From assembly GCF_002091635.1 (NCBI RefSeq), contig NZ_BDAC01000004.1, positions 248,001 through 312,000 on the forward strand: a DNA stretch of 64,000 bases, in the 5' to 3' direction. This stretch comes from Pseudomonas indica NBRC 103045 (GTDB lineage Bacteria > Pseudomonadota > Gammaproteobacteria > Pseudomonadales > Pseudomonadaceae). A program made the translations under genes and the position numbers. The notes beneath the pieces are model-generated. The model was not told where the DNA came from and ran no database searches. It was given only the letters and a program-made list of their open reading frames with translations. Shown in pieces: positions 46,233 to 55,415 of this stretch (the stretch's first letter is position 1; every line of letters starts with the position of its first letter).

Positions 46233-47495
46233 ATGAGCAAGCACGTCGCAATAGTCGGGGGCGGGGTCGTCGGTCTGGCCACCGCCTATGCGCTGGTCCG
46301 CGAGGGTCATGAGGTCAGCCTGTGCGACAGCCATGCGCAGGTGGCCCAGGAAACCAGCTTCGCCAACGGCGGGCAGCTCAGCTATCGCTATGTGTCCCCA
46401 CTCGCCGATGCCGGCGTGCCGTTCAAGGCCCTAGCCTGGATGCTGCAGGGTGACGCCGCCCCGCTGAAATTCCACCTGCGCCTGGAGCCGCGGCAATGGC
46501 GCTGGTGCCTGAGCTTCCTCGCCGCCTGCCGCAGCTCGGTCAACCGGCGCAATACCGGGCATCTGCTGCGCCTGGCCCTGCACAGCCAGCAGGTCCTCGC
46601 GCAATGGCGTGCGCAGGACGGCCTGGGCGACTTCGCCTGGCGCAGCAACGGCAAGCTGGTGGTCTACCGCAATGCCGCCAGCCTGCGCCAGGCCGCCGGC
46701 AAGCTGAGCGAGGCGGCCGGGCAGCGGCTGCTCGATGCGGCCCAATGCCTGGCACTGGAGCCGGCCCTGGAAGGCATGGGCGGGCAACTGGCCGGCGGCA
46801 TCTACAGCGCCGACGACGAAGTCGCCGATTGCCTGCGCTTCTGCCAGGTACTGGAACAGCGTCTGCAAGCCAGCGGCCGCTATCGCCGCCTGGGCGGCCG
46901 CCCGGCGACCGGTTTCGAGCAGGCGAGCGGCAGGATTCGCGCCTTGCGCCTGGGCGACGAGAGCATCGCCGCCGACGCCTTCGTCCTCGCCGCCGGCAAT
47001 CGCAGTGCCGGCCTGGCCCGCAGCCTGGGCCTGCATCTGCCGATCTACCCGCTCAAGGGCTACAGCCTGACCCTGCCGCTGGCGCAGGACGCCATCGCCC
47101 CGGAGGTCAGCGTGACCGACTTCGACCACAAGGTGGTCTACGCCCGCCTCGACCGCCAGTTCCGGGTCGCCGCGATGGTCGATATCGGCGCCCGCGACGC
47201 CCACCCCAGCGCACGCCGCCTGAGCGCGCTGCGCCGCCTGGGCGAACGCACCTTTCCCCATGCCGGCGACTACCGGCAGGCCGAGGCCTGGGCCGGGCTG
47301 CGCCCTTGCACCCCGCAGGGCACGCCGCTGCTCGGCGCCACCGCGCTGAGCAACCTCTGGCTGAACAGCGGCCACGGCAGCCTGGGCTTCACCCTCGCCT
47401 GTGCCAGCGGCCAGATTCTCTCGGAGCTGATTTCCGGGCGTGCCAGCCCGATCTCGCTGGAAGGCTTGAGCCTTCCGCAATGCCACTCTCGCTAA
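46233..47495 (+). CDS. D-amino acid dehydrogenase (DadA-like)
   Basis: A 420-residue FAD protein. The ATG at 46233 follows GGAGG by six bases. VAIVGGGVVGLATAYALVREG is the FAD Rossmann motif; ANGGQLSYRYVSPLAD is the DadA SY-region; GLRPCTPQGTPLLG and NSGHGSLGFTLACASG end the fold. It oxidatively deaminates D-amino acids to 2-keto acids, passing electrons to the membrane quinone pool. With RidA next to it, imino intermediates would be hydrolysed quickly. It is probably not the main dadA of the genome, as no alr/dadX follows. Confidence 0.85.
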   Translation: MSKHVAIVGGGVVGLATAYALVREGHEVSLCDSHAQVAQETSFANGGQLSYRYVSPLADAGVPFKALAWMLQGDAAPLKFHLRLEPRQWRWCLSFLAACRSSVNRRNTGHLLRLALHSQQVLAQWRAQDGLGDFAWRSNGKLVVYRNAASLRQAAGKLSEAAGQRLLDAAQCLALEPALEGMGGQLAGGIYSADDEVADCLRFCQVLEQRLQASGRYRRLGGRPATGFEQASGRIRALRLGDESIAADAFVLAAGNRSAGLARSLGLHLPIYPLKGYSLTLPLAQDAIAPEVSVTDFDHKVVYARLDRQFRVAAMVDIGARDAHPSARRLSALRRLGERTFPHAGDYRQAEAWAGLRPCTPQGTPLLGATALSNLWLNSGHGSLGFTLACASGQILSELISGRASPISLEGLSLPQCHSR

Positions 47496-47512
47496 TCGAC
47501 AGGAGCCTTTAC

Positions 47513-47869
47513 ATGCACATCGAGCGTATCGCCAACACCCCGCGCCTCAGCGGCGCCGTGCTTCACGGCGATCTCATCTACCTCTCCGGCCAGGTTCCGG
47601 ACGACCGCCAGTGCGACTGCGCCAGCCAGACCGAACAGGTGCTGGCCAAGATCGACAGCCTGCTGCAGCAGGCCGGCAGCCACCGCGCCAACCTGTTGAG
47701 TGTCCAGATCTGGCTGAAAGACATCGAAAGGGACTTCACCGCCATGAACGCGGTCTGGGAGCGCTGGCTACCGGCTGGTTGCGCACCGGCCCGTGCCACC
47801 ACCCAGGCCGACCTCGCCTCCGCCGACGTCCTGGTGGAGATGATGGTGATCGCCGTCCGCCCGCACTAG
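47513..47869 (+). CDS. RidA/YjgF enamine-imine deaminase
   Basis: A 118-residue protein of the RidA superfamily (VLHGDLIYLSGQVPDD, VLAKIDSLLQQAGS, ARATTQADLASADVLVEMMV). Such proteins hydrolyse reactive imines released by amino acid dehydrogenases. The conserved Arg that binds the carboxylate is in ARATTQ. It lies 17 bases after the DadA-like gene and 12 before the next, in one operon. Confidence 0.88.
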   Translation: MHIERIANTPRLSGAVLHGDLIYLSGQVPDDRQCDCASQTEQVLAKIDSLLQQAGSHRANLLSVQIWLKDIERDFTAMNAVWERWLPAGCAPARATTQADLASADVLVEMMVIAVRPH

Positions 47870-47881
47870 AAAGGAGCCGCC

Positions 47882-48598
47882 ATGCGCAAACCCCTGATTG
47901 GAATCACCCTGGATGTCGAACCGCAAGGCGGAGGCTACTCCAGCGACCCCTGGTATGCCCTGCGGGTCAACTATGCCGAAGCGGTGAGCGCCGCCGGCGG
48001 CCTGCCGATCGCCCTGCCCCATGATTGCCAGGCCGTGACGGATTACCTGGAGCGAATCGACGCCCTGCTGGTCAGCGGCGGCATGTTCGACATCCCGCCG
48101 GAACTCTACAACCAGAGCACGCAGCACCAGAGCGTGAGCACCAAGGCGACGCGCACCCGCTTCGAGATGACCCTGCTGCGCGGCGCGCTGGAGCGGGACA
48201 TGCCGGTGCTGGGCATCTGCGGCGGCATGCAACTGCTGGTGGTCGCCTCGGGCGGCAGCCTCTACCAGGATCTCGCCAGCGACATGCCCGGCGCCCTCGA
48301 GCACATGCAGACCACGGCCCACGACCACCCCTGGCACAGCGTGGCGATCACCCCGGACAGCCAGTTGCAGCGTGTGCTCGACTGCAGCCAGCTGCACGTC
48401 AACTCGGTGCACCACCAGGGCGCCTGCCAACTGCCGGACAACCTGTTGCCGGCCGCCCGGGCCGAGGATGGCCTGATCGAAGCGGTGGAGCGCCGCGATC
48501 GACGCTTCGCCCTGGGCCTGCAGTGGCACCCGGAATACCGCATCAACCCGGAGGAAAGCCGCCTGTTCCAGGCCTTCGTGGATGCCGCCCGTTCATAA
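47882..48598 (+). CDS. Gamma-glutamyl-GABA-hydrolase-like class I amidotransferase
   Basis: A 238-residue peptidase C26/class I glutamine amidotransferase. The nucleophile Cys is in VLGICGGMQLL, the catalytic His-x-Glu in LQWHPEY, and VNSVHHQGA is typical of the PuuD gamma-glutamyl-GABA hydrolase group. It releases glutamate from gamma-glutamyl compounds. The neighbours suggest a route in which a gamma-glutamylated or D-amino compound is imported, hydrolysed and deaminated. The exact substrate is unknown. Confidence 0.85.
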   Translation: MRKPLIGITLDVEPQGGGYSSDPWYALRVNYAEAVSAAGGLPIALPHDCQAVTDYLERIDALLVSGGMFDIPPELYNQSTQHQSVSTKATRTRFEMTLLRGALERDMPVLGICGGMQLLVVASGGSLYQDLASDMPGALEHMQTTAHDHPWHSVAITPDSQLQRVLDCSQLHVNSVHHQGACQLPDNLLPAARAEDGLIEAVERRDRRFALGLQWHPEYRINPEESRLFQAFVDAARS

Positions 48599-48733
48599 CG
48601 AGAATCGACAGGTCGTCGAGAACCCGCCAGCGCAACGCCTCCGGCCGCGCCCTGCGGTTCTCCGCACCTGGCACGTCACAAGCTGAATCGTTCTGCCTCG
48701 ACAATCCCAATTCCAATCGCAGAGAGCTTCGCC

Positions 48734-50185
48734 ATGCTTAACCTCCTCAACGACTTGCTCTGGGGCAAGGTCCTGATCGTCACCCTCGTGGTCATCGGCT
48801 TGCTGTTCACCTGCAGTTCCCGTTTCGTACAACTGCGCCACTTCGCCGCCATGTTCGGCATCCTGCGCAGCGCCTTTCAACACCAGAAAGGGCAGATCAG
48901 CTCGTTTCAGGCCCTGACCCTGAGCGTCGCCGGGCGCGTTGGCGCCGGCAATATCGCCGGTGTCGCCGTCGCCATCACCCTGGGCGGCCCGGGGGCCGTG
49001 TTCTGGATGTGGATGATCGGCCTGCTCGGCATGGCCACCAGCTTCTTCGAATGCACCCTGGCCCAGGCCTTCAAGGTGCGTGGCAGCGACGGCCTGTATC
49101 GCGGCGGGCCGGCCTTCTACATCAAGGCCGGACTGAAATCGCCCAGGCTGGCGGTGGTTTTCTCGGTCCTGCTGCTGGTGACGTTCGGCTTCGGCTTCAG
49201 CGCCCTGCAGTCCTACACCATCGCCACCTCGCTCAACGACACCCTCGGCTTGCCGGCCTACGCCTGCGCCGCGCTGATCGTCGGCCTGCTCGCCGCGATC
49301 ATCTTCGGCGGCCTGCAACGCATCGCCAGATTCGCCGAATTGCTGGTACCGGTGATGGCCCTGGGTTACCTGGCGATGACCCTGTACGTGCTGGGCAGCC
49401 ATGCGGAGCGCATTCCCGAAGCCCTGCTGATGATCTTCAACAGCGCGTTCGGCCTGGACCAGGCGCTCGGTGGCGGTGTCGGCGCGGCCATACTGCACGG
49501 CATCAAGCGCGGCCTGTTCTCCAACGAAGCCGGCCTCGGCAGTGCCCCCAACGTGGCGGCGGTGGCCGAGGTCCCGCACCCGGTCAACCAGGGCATCGTG
49601 CAGGCGTTCAGCGTGTTCATCGACACCCTGGTGCTGTGCAGCTGCACGGCGATGATCGTCCTGCTATCGGACGCCTACCAGCTGGGCGGCAACCTCGGCG
49701 GCATCGCCCTGACCCAGGCCGCCATGGCCGAGCACGTGGGAGAGTGGGGACGCGTCTTCGTCAGCCTGGCGCTGTTCTTCTTCTGCTTCACCTCGATCAT
49801 CTACAACTACTACCTGGGTGAGAACAGCCTGAGCTTCATGGGCCTGGACAATCCGCTGGCGGTGTCCGGCTTGCGCCTGCTGACCCTGGTGCTGATCCTC
49901 TGGGGCGCGCTGCAGGACCTCAACACGGTGTTCGCCTTCGCCGACCTGACCATGGCCCTGCTCGCCCTGGTCAACCTGGCCGCCCTCGTCCTACTGCTCA
50001 GGATTGGCCTGCGCCTGATGCGCGACTATGAGCGCCAGCGTGCCGCCGGCGTGGCCCGCCCCGGTTTCGATCCGCGCCTGTTCCCCGACCTGGACATCGA
50101 CCCGCAGGCCTGGCCGACTCCGCCCGGGCATACCGCTCCAGCCGACGTGGTGGATACGGGCAGAGCGCAGTCCCAGCCTTCCTGA
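48734..50185 (+). CDS. AGCS family alanine/glycine:cation symporter
   Basis: A 483-residue membrane protein with about eleven helices. GRVGAGNIAGVAVAITLGGPGAVFWMW and GIKRGLFSNEAGLGSAPNVAA are AGCS (Dag/AlaP) signatures for sodium-coupled uptake of Ala, Gly or D-Ala. It is the last gene in the set and the only transporter; a terminator follows. A 135-base gap to the amidotransferase gene could hold a promoter of its own. Confidence 0.9.
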   Translation: MLNLLNDLLWGKVLIVTLVVIGLLFTCSSRFVQLRHFAAMFGILRSAFQHQKGQISSFQALTLSVAGRVGAGNIAGVAVAITLGGPGAVFWMWMIGLLGMATSFFECTLAQAFKVRGSDGLYRGGPAFYIKAGLKSPRLAVVFSVLLLVTFGFGFSALQSYTIATSLNDTLGLPAYACAALIVGLLAAIIFGGLQRIARFAELLVPVMALGYLAMTLYVLGSHAERIPEALLMIFNSAFGLDQALGGGVGAAILHGIKRGLFSNEAGLGSAPNVAAVAEVPHPVNQGIVQAFSVFIDTLVLCSCTAMIVLLSDAYQLGGNLGGIALTQAAMAEHVGEWGRVFVSLALFFFCFTSIIYNYYLGENSLSFMGLDNPLAVSGLRLLTLVLILWGALQDLNTVFAFADLTMALLALVNLAALVLLLRIGLRLMRDYERQRAAGVARPGFDPRLFPDLDIDPQAWPTPPGHTAPADVVDTGRAQSQPS

Positions 50186-50200
50186 TCTCTCGCCGACTGA

Positions 50201-50220
50201 AGCCCGCCTGACGGCGGGCT
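50201..50220 (+). terminator. Terminator after the AGCS gene
   Basis: AGCCCGCC pairs with GGCGGGCT over a four-base TGAC loop, 15 bases past the stop. The T tract is poor. The 200 bases beyond hold nothing recognisable. Confidence 0.6.
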
Positions 50221-50418
50221 GCTGCGACGTTCCCTTCAGAGCCTTCAAGCTGGTGGCCAGTTCGCCGCTATCGAAATGCCCCTGCCACATGCGAATCAAA
50301 AAGCACCGTAGTGCCCGGTATGCTTGGTCGCCGAGAACTCGGCCTGCAGCTCTATATTAAAGTTGGGGAAGTGGAGCGGCGGCTATTGAACGAGCCAGTC
50401 ACTCTGGGATTGCGATGG

Positions 50419-50448
50419 CAAAAAAAGGCCGGCTATCCAGCCGGCCTT
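50419..50448 (-). terminator. Terminator after the PedH-type dehydrogenase gene
   Basis: AAGGCCGGCT and AGCCGGCCTT pair perfectly around ATCC; on the minus strand the hairpin is followed by seven T. It is a textbook intrinsic terminator 17 bases past the stop. Confidence 0.92.
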
Positions 50449-50465
50449 CTTCCACCGCGTTCAAC

Positions 50466-52241
50466 TCACCGCTTGGCGACCATGTCTTTCGGCAGCTTGA
50501 AGGTCCAGACCATGCCGCCCTGGTTGAAGTCCTTGATGCGCTTGGCCACTTCGCCGCCCCACAGGGGAACCGCGCCGCCCCAGCCGGAGAGGACGGAGAC
50601 GTACTGCTCGCCGTCCATTTCCCAGGTGATGGGCGAGCCGATCACGCCGGAGCCGGTGTTGAACTCGTAGAGTTTCTTGCCGGTCTTGGCGTCGAAGGCC
50701 ATCAGGAAGCCTTCCGGGTTGCCGGTGAAGACCAGGTTGCCCTTGGTGGCCAGCACGCCGCCCCACAGCGGCGCGTAGTTCTTGTAGCGCCAGACTTCCT
50801 TGCCGGTCTTCGGATCGATGGCGCGCAGGACGCCGATGTAGTCCTCGTTCAGCGGGTGGATGGTGAAGCCGGCGCCGAGGTAGGCCGCGCCTTTCTTGTA
50901 GGCGACGCCTTCGTTCCAGATGTCCATGCCCCACTCGTTGGAGGGCACGTAGAACAGGCCGGTGTCCTGGCTGTAGGCCATGGGCATCCAGTTCTTGCCG
51001 CCGAGGAAGGACGGGGCGACGAACACGGACTTGGCCTGGGCGGTGTCGCCCGGGGCGTGCGGACGGTTTTCCTCGTTGTAGATCGGCCGGCCGTTCTTAT
51101 CCAGGCCCTTGGCCCAGGTGATCTTGTCGACGAACGGGAAGCCACGGATGAACTTGCCGTTGGTGCGGTCGAGTACGTAGAAGAAGCCGTTGCGGTCGGC
51201 GGTGGCGGCAGCCTTGACGGTCTTGCCGCCTTCTTCGTAGTTGAAGGAGATCAACTCGTTCACGCCGTCGAAGTCCCAGCCGTCGTGCGGGGTGGACTGG
51301 AAGTGCCACTTGATCGAGCCGTCGTCCGGGTTCAGCGCCAGGCGCGAGGAGGAGAACAGGTTGTCGCCGGGGCGCAGGTGCGAGTTCCACGGCGCCGGGT
51401 TGCCGGTGCCGAACAGCAGGGAATCGGTTTCCGGGTCGTAGTAGCCGCCCAGCCAGGGCGCGGCGCCGCCGGTCTTCCACAGGTCGCCCGGCCAGCTCTT
51501 GCCGGCTTCGCCGCCGGAGATGCCGTTCTCGACCGCCTTGCCGTTCTTGTAGACGTAGCCCATGTGGCCTTCCACGGTCGGGCGGGTCCAGAGCAGTTCG
51601 CCATTCTTCGGATCGTAGGCTTCGATCTTGCCGACCACGCCGAATTCGCCACCGGACACGCCGGTGATCAGCTTGCCCTTCACCACCAGCGGGGCGGCGG
51701 TGATGGAGTAGCCGGCCTTGTAGTCGGCGACGGTTTTCTTCCAGACCACCTTGCCGGTGTCCTTGTTCAGGGCGACCAGCTTGGCGTCCAGGGTGCCGAA
51801 GATCACCAGGTCGCCGTAGAGGGCGACACCACGGTTGATCACGTCGCAGCAGGGCATGATGCCGTCGGGCAGGCGGGCGTCGTACTGCCAGAGTTCCTTG
51901 CCGGTGCGGGCGTCCACGGCGAACACGCGGGAGTAGGAGGCAGTGAGGTACATCACACCGTCCTTCACCATCGGCTGGGCCTGCTGGCCGCGTTGTTTCT
52001 CACCGCCGAAGGAGAAGCCCCAGACCGGCCGCAGTTGGGTCACGTTGTTGGCGTTCAGGGTGTCCAGGGTGCTGTAGCGCTGCCCTTGCAGGCCCAGGCC
52101 GTTGGTCACGACCTGACCGGGGGTTTTGGCGTCGTTGAGGATTTCCTCGTCGGTGACGGCCATGGCCGACAGGCTGGACATCGCCATGGCGGCGCACAGT
52201 GCCGTCAGGGCGAAGGGCTTGCGAAGACCGGTGTGCTTCAT
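50466..52241 (-). CDS. pedH: PQQ-dependent alcohol dehydrogenase, predicted lanthanide-dependent (PedH-like)
   Basis: A 591-residue periplasmic quinoprotein from ATG 52241 (GAGGTAGCC upstream), with signal peptide ([19 protein letters not shown]). The vicinal disulfide is in [10 protein letters not shown]. The catalytic Asp lies in GWDFDGVNE; the second Asp two residues on is the mark of lanthanide-dependent enzymes (XoxF, PedH), where calcium enzymes have Ser or Ala. The propeller repeats and length (about 595) fit PedH of P. putida better than ExaA (about 623). It oxidises short alcohols and aldehydes, passing electrons to a cytochrome c. The metal preference is inferred from the residue. 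Confidence 0.92.
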   Translation of the reverse strand: MKHTGLRKPFALTALCAAMAMSSLSAMAVTDEEILNDAKTPGQVVTNGLGLQGQRYSTLDTLNANNVTQLRPVWGFSFGGEKQRGQQAQPMVKDGVMYLTASYSRVFAVDARTGKELWQYDARLPDGIMPCCDVINRGVALYGDLVIFGTLDAKLVALNKDTGKVVWKKTVADYKAGYSITAAPLVVKGKLITGVSGGEFGVVGKIEAYDPKNGELLWTRPTVEGHMGYVYKNGKAVENGISGGEAGKSWPGDLWKTGGAAPWLGGYYDPETDSLLFGTGNPAPWNSHLRPGDNLFSSSRLALNPDDGSIKWHFQSTPHDGWDFDGVNELISFNYEEGGKTVKAAATADRNGFFYVLDRTNGKFIRGFPFVDKITWAKGLDKNGRPIYNEENRPHAPGDTAQAKSVFVAPSFLGGKNWMPMAYSQDTGLFYVPSNEWGMDIWNEGVAYKKGAAYLGAGFTIHPLNEDYIGVLRAIDPKTGKEVWRYKNYAPLWGGVLATKGNLVFTGNPEGFLMAFDAKTGKKLYEFNTGSGVIGSPITWEMDGEQYVSVLSGWGGAVPLWGGEVAKRIKDFNQGGMVWTFKLPKDMVAKR

Positions 52242-52352
52242 TGCGGCTACCTCTGCGGGTTCATTGTTATTGGCCGGGAAGTTTTCCCGGTCTGTCGGAA
52301 ATTCTTGGTTCGGCCCGCCCGGCCAACAATTGAACGCAGTACGGATTTTTCT

Positions 52353-52366
52353 CATCACTTGGTAGC
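52353..52366 (-). promoter_or_regulatory. ACTACCAA-type motif upstream of the PedH-type gene
   Basis: The minus strand reads TGCTACCAAGTGATG, ending about 112 bases before the start, same orientation and distance as for exaC. It is the most degenerate of the copies (GCTACCAA). Confidence 0.55.
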
Positions 52367-52521
52367 AATACCTCGCTGCAAGGCCCGCCCCTCGGGCATT
52401 TGCGCAGGTTGCCGAAAGCACGACGGCGACTTAAGTCGCAGGTCTTTGCGCGCAAAAGAGCATATCCAGGCCCGGCGCCGCGGCTTAAAAGAACCGCATC
52501 GACTGGCGAAGGAGAACTGCC

Positions 52522-53754
52522 ATGCCCCGACTCATTTTCCTGATGGCTCTGTTGGCCGGCCTGGCCGCGCAGGCGGCGGAACCGATCCGGATCGGCCTCA
52601 ACTTTCCCCGCACCGGCCCGTACAAGGCCGAGGGTGTGGAACTCAAGCGCGGCGCCCTGCTGGCCATCGAGGCCATCAACCGCGAGGGCAGCGTGCTCGG
52701 CCGGCCGCTGGAGCTGCTCAGTCTGAATTCCGCCTCCCGCGAGGACACCGCCGAGCGCAACGTGGATAAGTTCGCCCAGTTGGGTGCACGGATGGTCTTC
52801 GGCGGCGCCACCAGCGAGGAGGCGATCGCCGCCGGCAAGCGCGCCCACGCCCTGGGCATGCTCTATTTCGCCACCCTCAGCTACGCCAACGAGGTCACCG
52901 GGCGCGAAGGCCACCGCTACCTGTTCCGCGAATCGAACAGCGCCTGGATGAGCGCCCAGGTGCTCGGCGAGTACCTGTCCTGGCATCTGCCGAGGCGGCG
53001 CTACCACTACATCGTGCGGGACGACGCCTGGGGCCGCAGCATGGAGAGCGCCCTGCGCGCCGCCACCGGCAGCCAGGACCGCGCCCGCCATGGCTATACG
53101 CGCATCCCCTCGCACAACGCGCGCCGTGAGGATTACGTGAAGGCGATACAGCGCGCCGCCGAGAGCGAGGCCGATGTGCTGGTGGTCATGCTGTTGGGCG
53201 AGGATCTGCTGCACAGCATTCGCCTGGCGCGCAACCTCGGCCTAGGCTCGCGCATGCAGATCATCGTGCCGAACCTGAGCAAGAGCATCGTCCAGCAGGC
53301 CGGACCGCGGGTGATGGAGGGCGTGATCGGCACCGAGGCCTGGACCTGGCGCGTGCCGGAACTGGAGAAGAGCAGCGAGGGGCAGCGCTTCGTCGAGGCC
53401 TTCGTCAAGGCCCACCAGGAATACCCCGGCAGCGCCGCCGCCTCGGCCTACGGGATCGTCCGCCAGTGGGCCGACGCGGTGCGCCGCAGCGGCAGCCTGG
53501 ACAGCGAGGCGCTGATCGCGGCGCTGGAGAACCATCGCTATCAGTTGCTCAAGGACGGCCAGGAGTGGCGGGCCTTCGACCATCAGAATGTGCAGAGCAT
53601 CTATGCGGTGAAAGTGAAGGCCCGCGACGAGGTGATGCGCGATCCGTACAAGCAGGACTATTTCAGCATCATCCACCGCATGACCGGCGAACAGGCCGCG
53701 CCCACCCTGGAAGACTGGCAACAGGAGCGCGGCGATATGCTCAGCCTGCAGTGA
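52522..53754 (+). CDS. Periplasmic substrate-binding protein (branched-chain amino acid type)
   Basis: A 410-residue type 1 periplasmic-binding-protein of the LivJ/Peripla_BP_6 family with signal peptide (LIFLMALLAGLAAQAA). IRIGLNFPRTGPYKAEGVELKRG is the typical start, and FGGATSEEAIAAGKRAH follows. No ABC permease or ATPase lies beside it, but similar orphan binding proteins occur next to PQQ alcohol dehydrogenases in P. putida (PedG position). It may sense or carry an aromatic or aliphatic alcohol. It is divergent from the PedH-type gene and probably shares its promoter region. Confidence 0.75.
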   Translation: MPRLIFLMALLAGLAAQAAEPIRIGLNFPRTGPYKAEGVELKRGALLAIEAINREGSVLGRPLELLSLNSASREDTAERNVDKFAQLGARMVFGGATSEEAIAAGKRAHALGMLYFATLSYANEVTGREGHRYLFRESNSAWMSAQVLGEYLSWHLPRRRYHYIVRDDAWGRSMESALRAATGSQDRARHGYTRIPSHNARREDYVKAIQRAAESEADVLVVMLLGEDLLHSIRLARNLGLGSRMQIIVPNLSKSIVQQAGPRVMEGVIGTEAWTWRVPELEKSSEGQRFVEAFVKAHQEYPGSAAASAYGIVRQWADAVRRSGSLDSEALIAALENHRYQLLKDGQEWRAFDHQNVQSIYAVKVKARDEVMRDPYKQDYFSIIHRMTGEQAAPTLEDWQQERGDMLSLQ

Positions 53755-53760
53755 GTCGCC

Positions 53761-53938
53761 TATAGGGCACCTCTAAAAACTACCTGCGTTGTCATCACTG
53801 CGTTAAAAACAAGCTCGGATGCGAGCCCAGTCAAAATGCTCATTTACAGCTCGTAAACTGCGCTTTTTCGCTTGTTTTTGTGGGGCCGCCGAGGCCTTGT
53901 GCTGACTGCCTCGTCTACGTTTTTAGAGGTGCCCTATA
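53761..53938. mobile_element. Miniature inverted-repeat element (MITE)
   Basis: A 178-base AT-richer element with perfect 20-base terminal inverted repeats: TATAGGGCACCTCTAAAAAC at 53761-53780 and its exact complement at 53919-53938. The ends could represent a TA duplication as made by IS630/Tc1-type transposases. An inner inverted pair, AAAAACAAGC and GCTTGTTTTT, allows a long cruciform. It contains no coding capacity and sits just after the binding-protein gene. Confidence 0.85.
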
Positions 53939-53996
53939 GTGGGGGGGCGCGGCCCGAGGACGGTGCCGCCCCGATCCCGCACTCAAGGAGACTGCC

Positions 53997-54344
53997 GTGA
54001 AATACCTCTGCCTCGTGTACAGCGACGAAAAACTGCTGCACTCCCTGCCGGAAAGCCCCCGCGACGAAGAATGCCTGGCCTATGCCCAATCGGTGCAGAG
54101 CAGCGGCCGGATGATTGCCGCCGAAGCCTTGCAGCCGGTCGATACCGCTACCACGGTGCGGGTACGCAACGGCAAGACGAGTTACTTCGACGGCCCGTTC
54201 GCCGAAACCAAGGAGCAGCTCGCCGGCTTCTACCTGGTGGAAGCGGACGACCGCGAACAGGCCCTGGAGATTGCCGCGAAGATCCCGGCGGCGCGGGTTG
54301 GCTGTGTGGAAGTGCGGCCGGTGCGGGAGCTGGAAGTCGACTGA
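53997..54344 (+). CDS. YCII-related (DGPF) domain protein
   Basis: A 115-residue protein from GTG 53997 (AAGGAG upstream). KYLCLVYSDEKLL, the DGPFAETKEQLAGFYLVE block and EIAAKIPAARVGCVEVRP identify the YCII/DGPF family. Such proteins often act with ECF sigma factors, but none is seen here. Small, soluble and of unknown function; it converges on the metallohydrolase gene. Confidence 0.85.
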   Translation: MKYLCLVYSDEKLLHSLPESPRDEECLAYAQSVQSSGRMIAAEALQPVDTATTVRVRNGKTSYFDGPFAETKEQLAGFYLVEADDREQALEIAAKIPAARVGCVEVRPVRELEVD

Positions 54345-54353
54345 GCCCGCTGC

Positions 54354-55283
54354 TCAGCGATCCACTCGCCGCAGCCGCTCGGCGGCATAGCGCGGGTACA
54401 GGTGGCTGACGCTGCGGATCAGTTCATAGCGGGTCAGGCTGACCCCGGCGAAGCGCTCGGGGATCGGCACCTGCATCAGTTCGTTCATGTCCGCGCCCTT
54501 CTGTGCGCCCTGGCGCATCACACTGTCGAGCCAGCCCAGGTAGTCGCGCATCTGGGCGAAGGGCGCGTCGTTGCGCGCCACCGGCCCGTGACCGGGGACG
54601 ATCAGGGTCCAGGGCAATTGCTCGAGGGTTTTCAAATCGTCGAGCCAGACATCCAGGCCGGGGCTGTTCGGCGTGGTCAAGGCGCGCTGGTAGAACACCA
54701 GGTCGCCGGCGAACAGCACGCCGGTGGTCTCGTCGAGGATCGCCAGATCGGCGCCGGTGTGGCCGCCCAGACCGAGCAGGCGCAGCCGATGCCCACCGAC
54801 CTCCAGAACGCCGGGCTCGACCGTTTCGCCGGGCAGCACCACCTCGGTGCCACGCATCCAGTCACCGACCAGACGGTACATGTTGTCGGCCATGGCGTTG
54901 CCCTGCTGGCGCAACAGCTCGGTGGTGCCGGCCAGGGCCTGGATCGGCACGTCGGTGAACGCCTGGTTGCCCAGCACGTGGTCCGGATGGTGATGGGTCA
55001 ACAGCACGCGCTCGACCGGCTTGTCGGTGACCCTGGCGATAGCCTGGCGCAGGGCCTCGCCGTAGCGCCGCGAGGGGCCGGTGTCGATCACCACCACGCC
55101 GGCCCCGGTGACGATGAAGCCGATGTTGACGATATTGCCGCCGTTGGCCTGGGCGAAGTTGTCCGTGCTGCCTTCCAACAGCCAAGTGTCCTCGGCGATC
55201 TGCCGGGGTTCCAAGCGGTAGTCGAGTTCCGCCCATGCCGGCAGGGCGAAACAGAGCAGCAAGGTGAGGATCAGCGGGCGCAT
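54354..55283 (-). CDS. Quinoprotein-associated zinc metallohydrolase (MBL fold)
   Basis: A 309-residue exported protein (signal LTLLLCFALPAWA). LTHHHPDHVLG is the HxHxDH zinc site; GHTGADLAI and VPGHGPVA supply the other ligands. It fits the quinoprotein relay system zinc metallohydrolase family, found beside PQQ alcohol dehydrogenases and SoxYZ-like carriers. Its substrate is unknown; by analogy with SoxB-like partners it could release a group from the carrier. Last gene of the cytochrome c operon. Confidence 0.85.
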   Translation of the reverse strand: MRPLILTLLLCFALPAWAELDYRLEPRQIAEDTWLLEGSTDNFAQANGGNIVNIGFIVTGAGVVVIDTGPSRRYGEALRQAIARVTDKPVERVLLTHHHPDHVLGNQAFTDVPIQALAGTTELLRQQGNAMADNMYRLVGDWMRGTEVVLPGETVEPGVLEVGGHRLRLLGLGGHTGADLAILDETTGVLFAGDLVFYQRALTTPNSPGLDVWLDDLKTLEQLPWTLIVPGHGPVARNDAPFAQMRDYLGWLDSVMRQGAQKGADMNELMQVPIPERFAGVSLTRYELIRSVSHLYPRYAAERLRRVDR

Positions 55284-55287
55284 GGTG

Positions 55288-55380
55288 CTATCCCTGCAAT
55301 GACATGACGAAGGGCAGGCTGACCGCCGCCACGAGACCCAGCACGGGGACCAAGAGCGGGATGAAGCGGGACAGGTTCAT
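55288..55380 (-). CDS. 30-residue membrane peptide
   Basis: ATG 55380 has AGGAG five bases upstream. The product starts MNLSRFIPLLVPVLG and is one hydrophobic helix (VPVLGLVAAVSLPFVM). It lies between the SoxYZ-like gene and the metallohydrolase gene, four bases before the latter, on the same strand. The good ribosome site and tight fit support it as a real small membrane protein of the quinoprotein relay operon. No family is known to me. Confidence 0.6.
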   Translation of the reverse strand: MNLSRFIPLLVPVLGLVAAVSLPFVMSLQG

Positions 55381-55415
55381 GGCGTCTCCTTCTGATCTGG
55401 AGCTTCTTGGGCTTT

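Noticed and set aside
50466-52241. Naming the dehydrogenase ExaA
   Set aside because: The second Asp after the catalytic Asp and the shorter length fit PedH-type enzymes better than ExaA.
50415-52769. A 784-codon open frame on the plus strand opposite the PedH-type dehydrogenase gene
   Set aside because: It lies antisense to a clearly conserved enzyme and its protein has no family features; such frames arise from strong GC codon bias.
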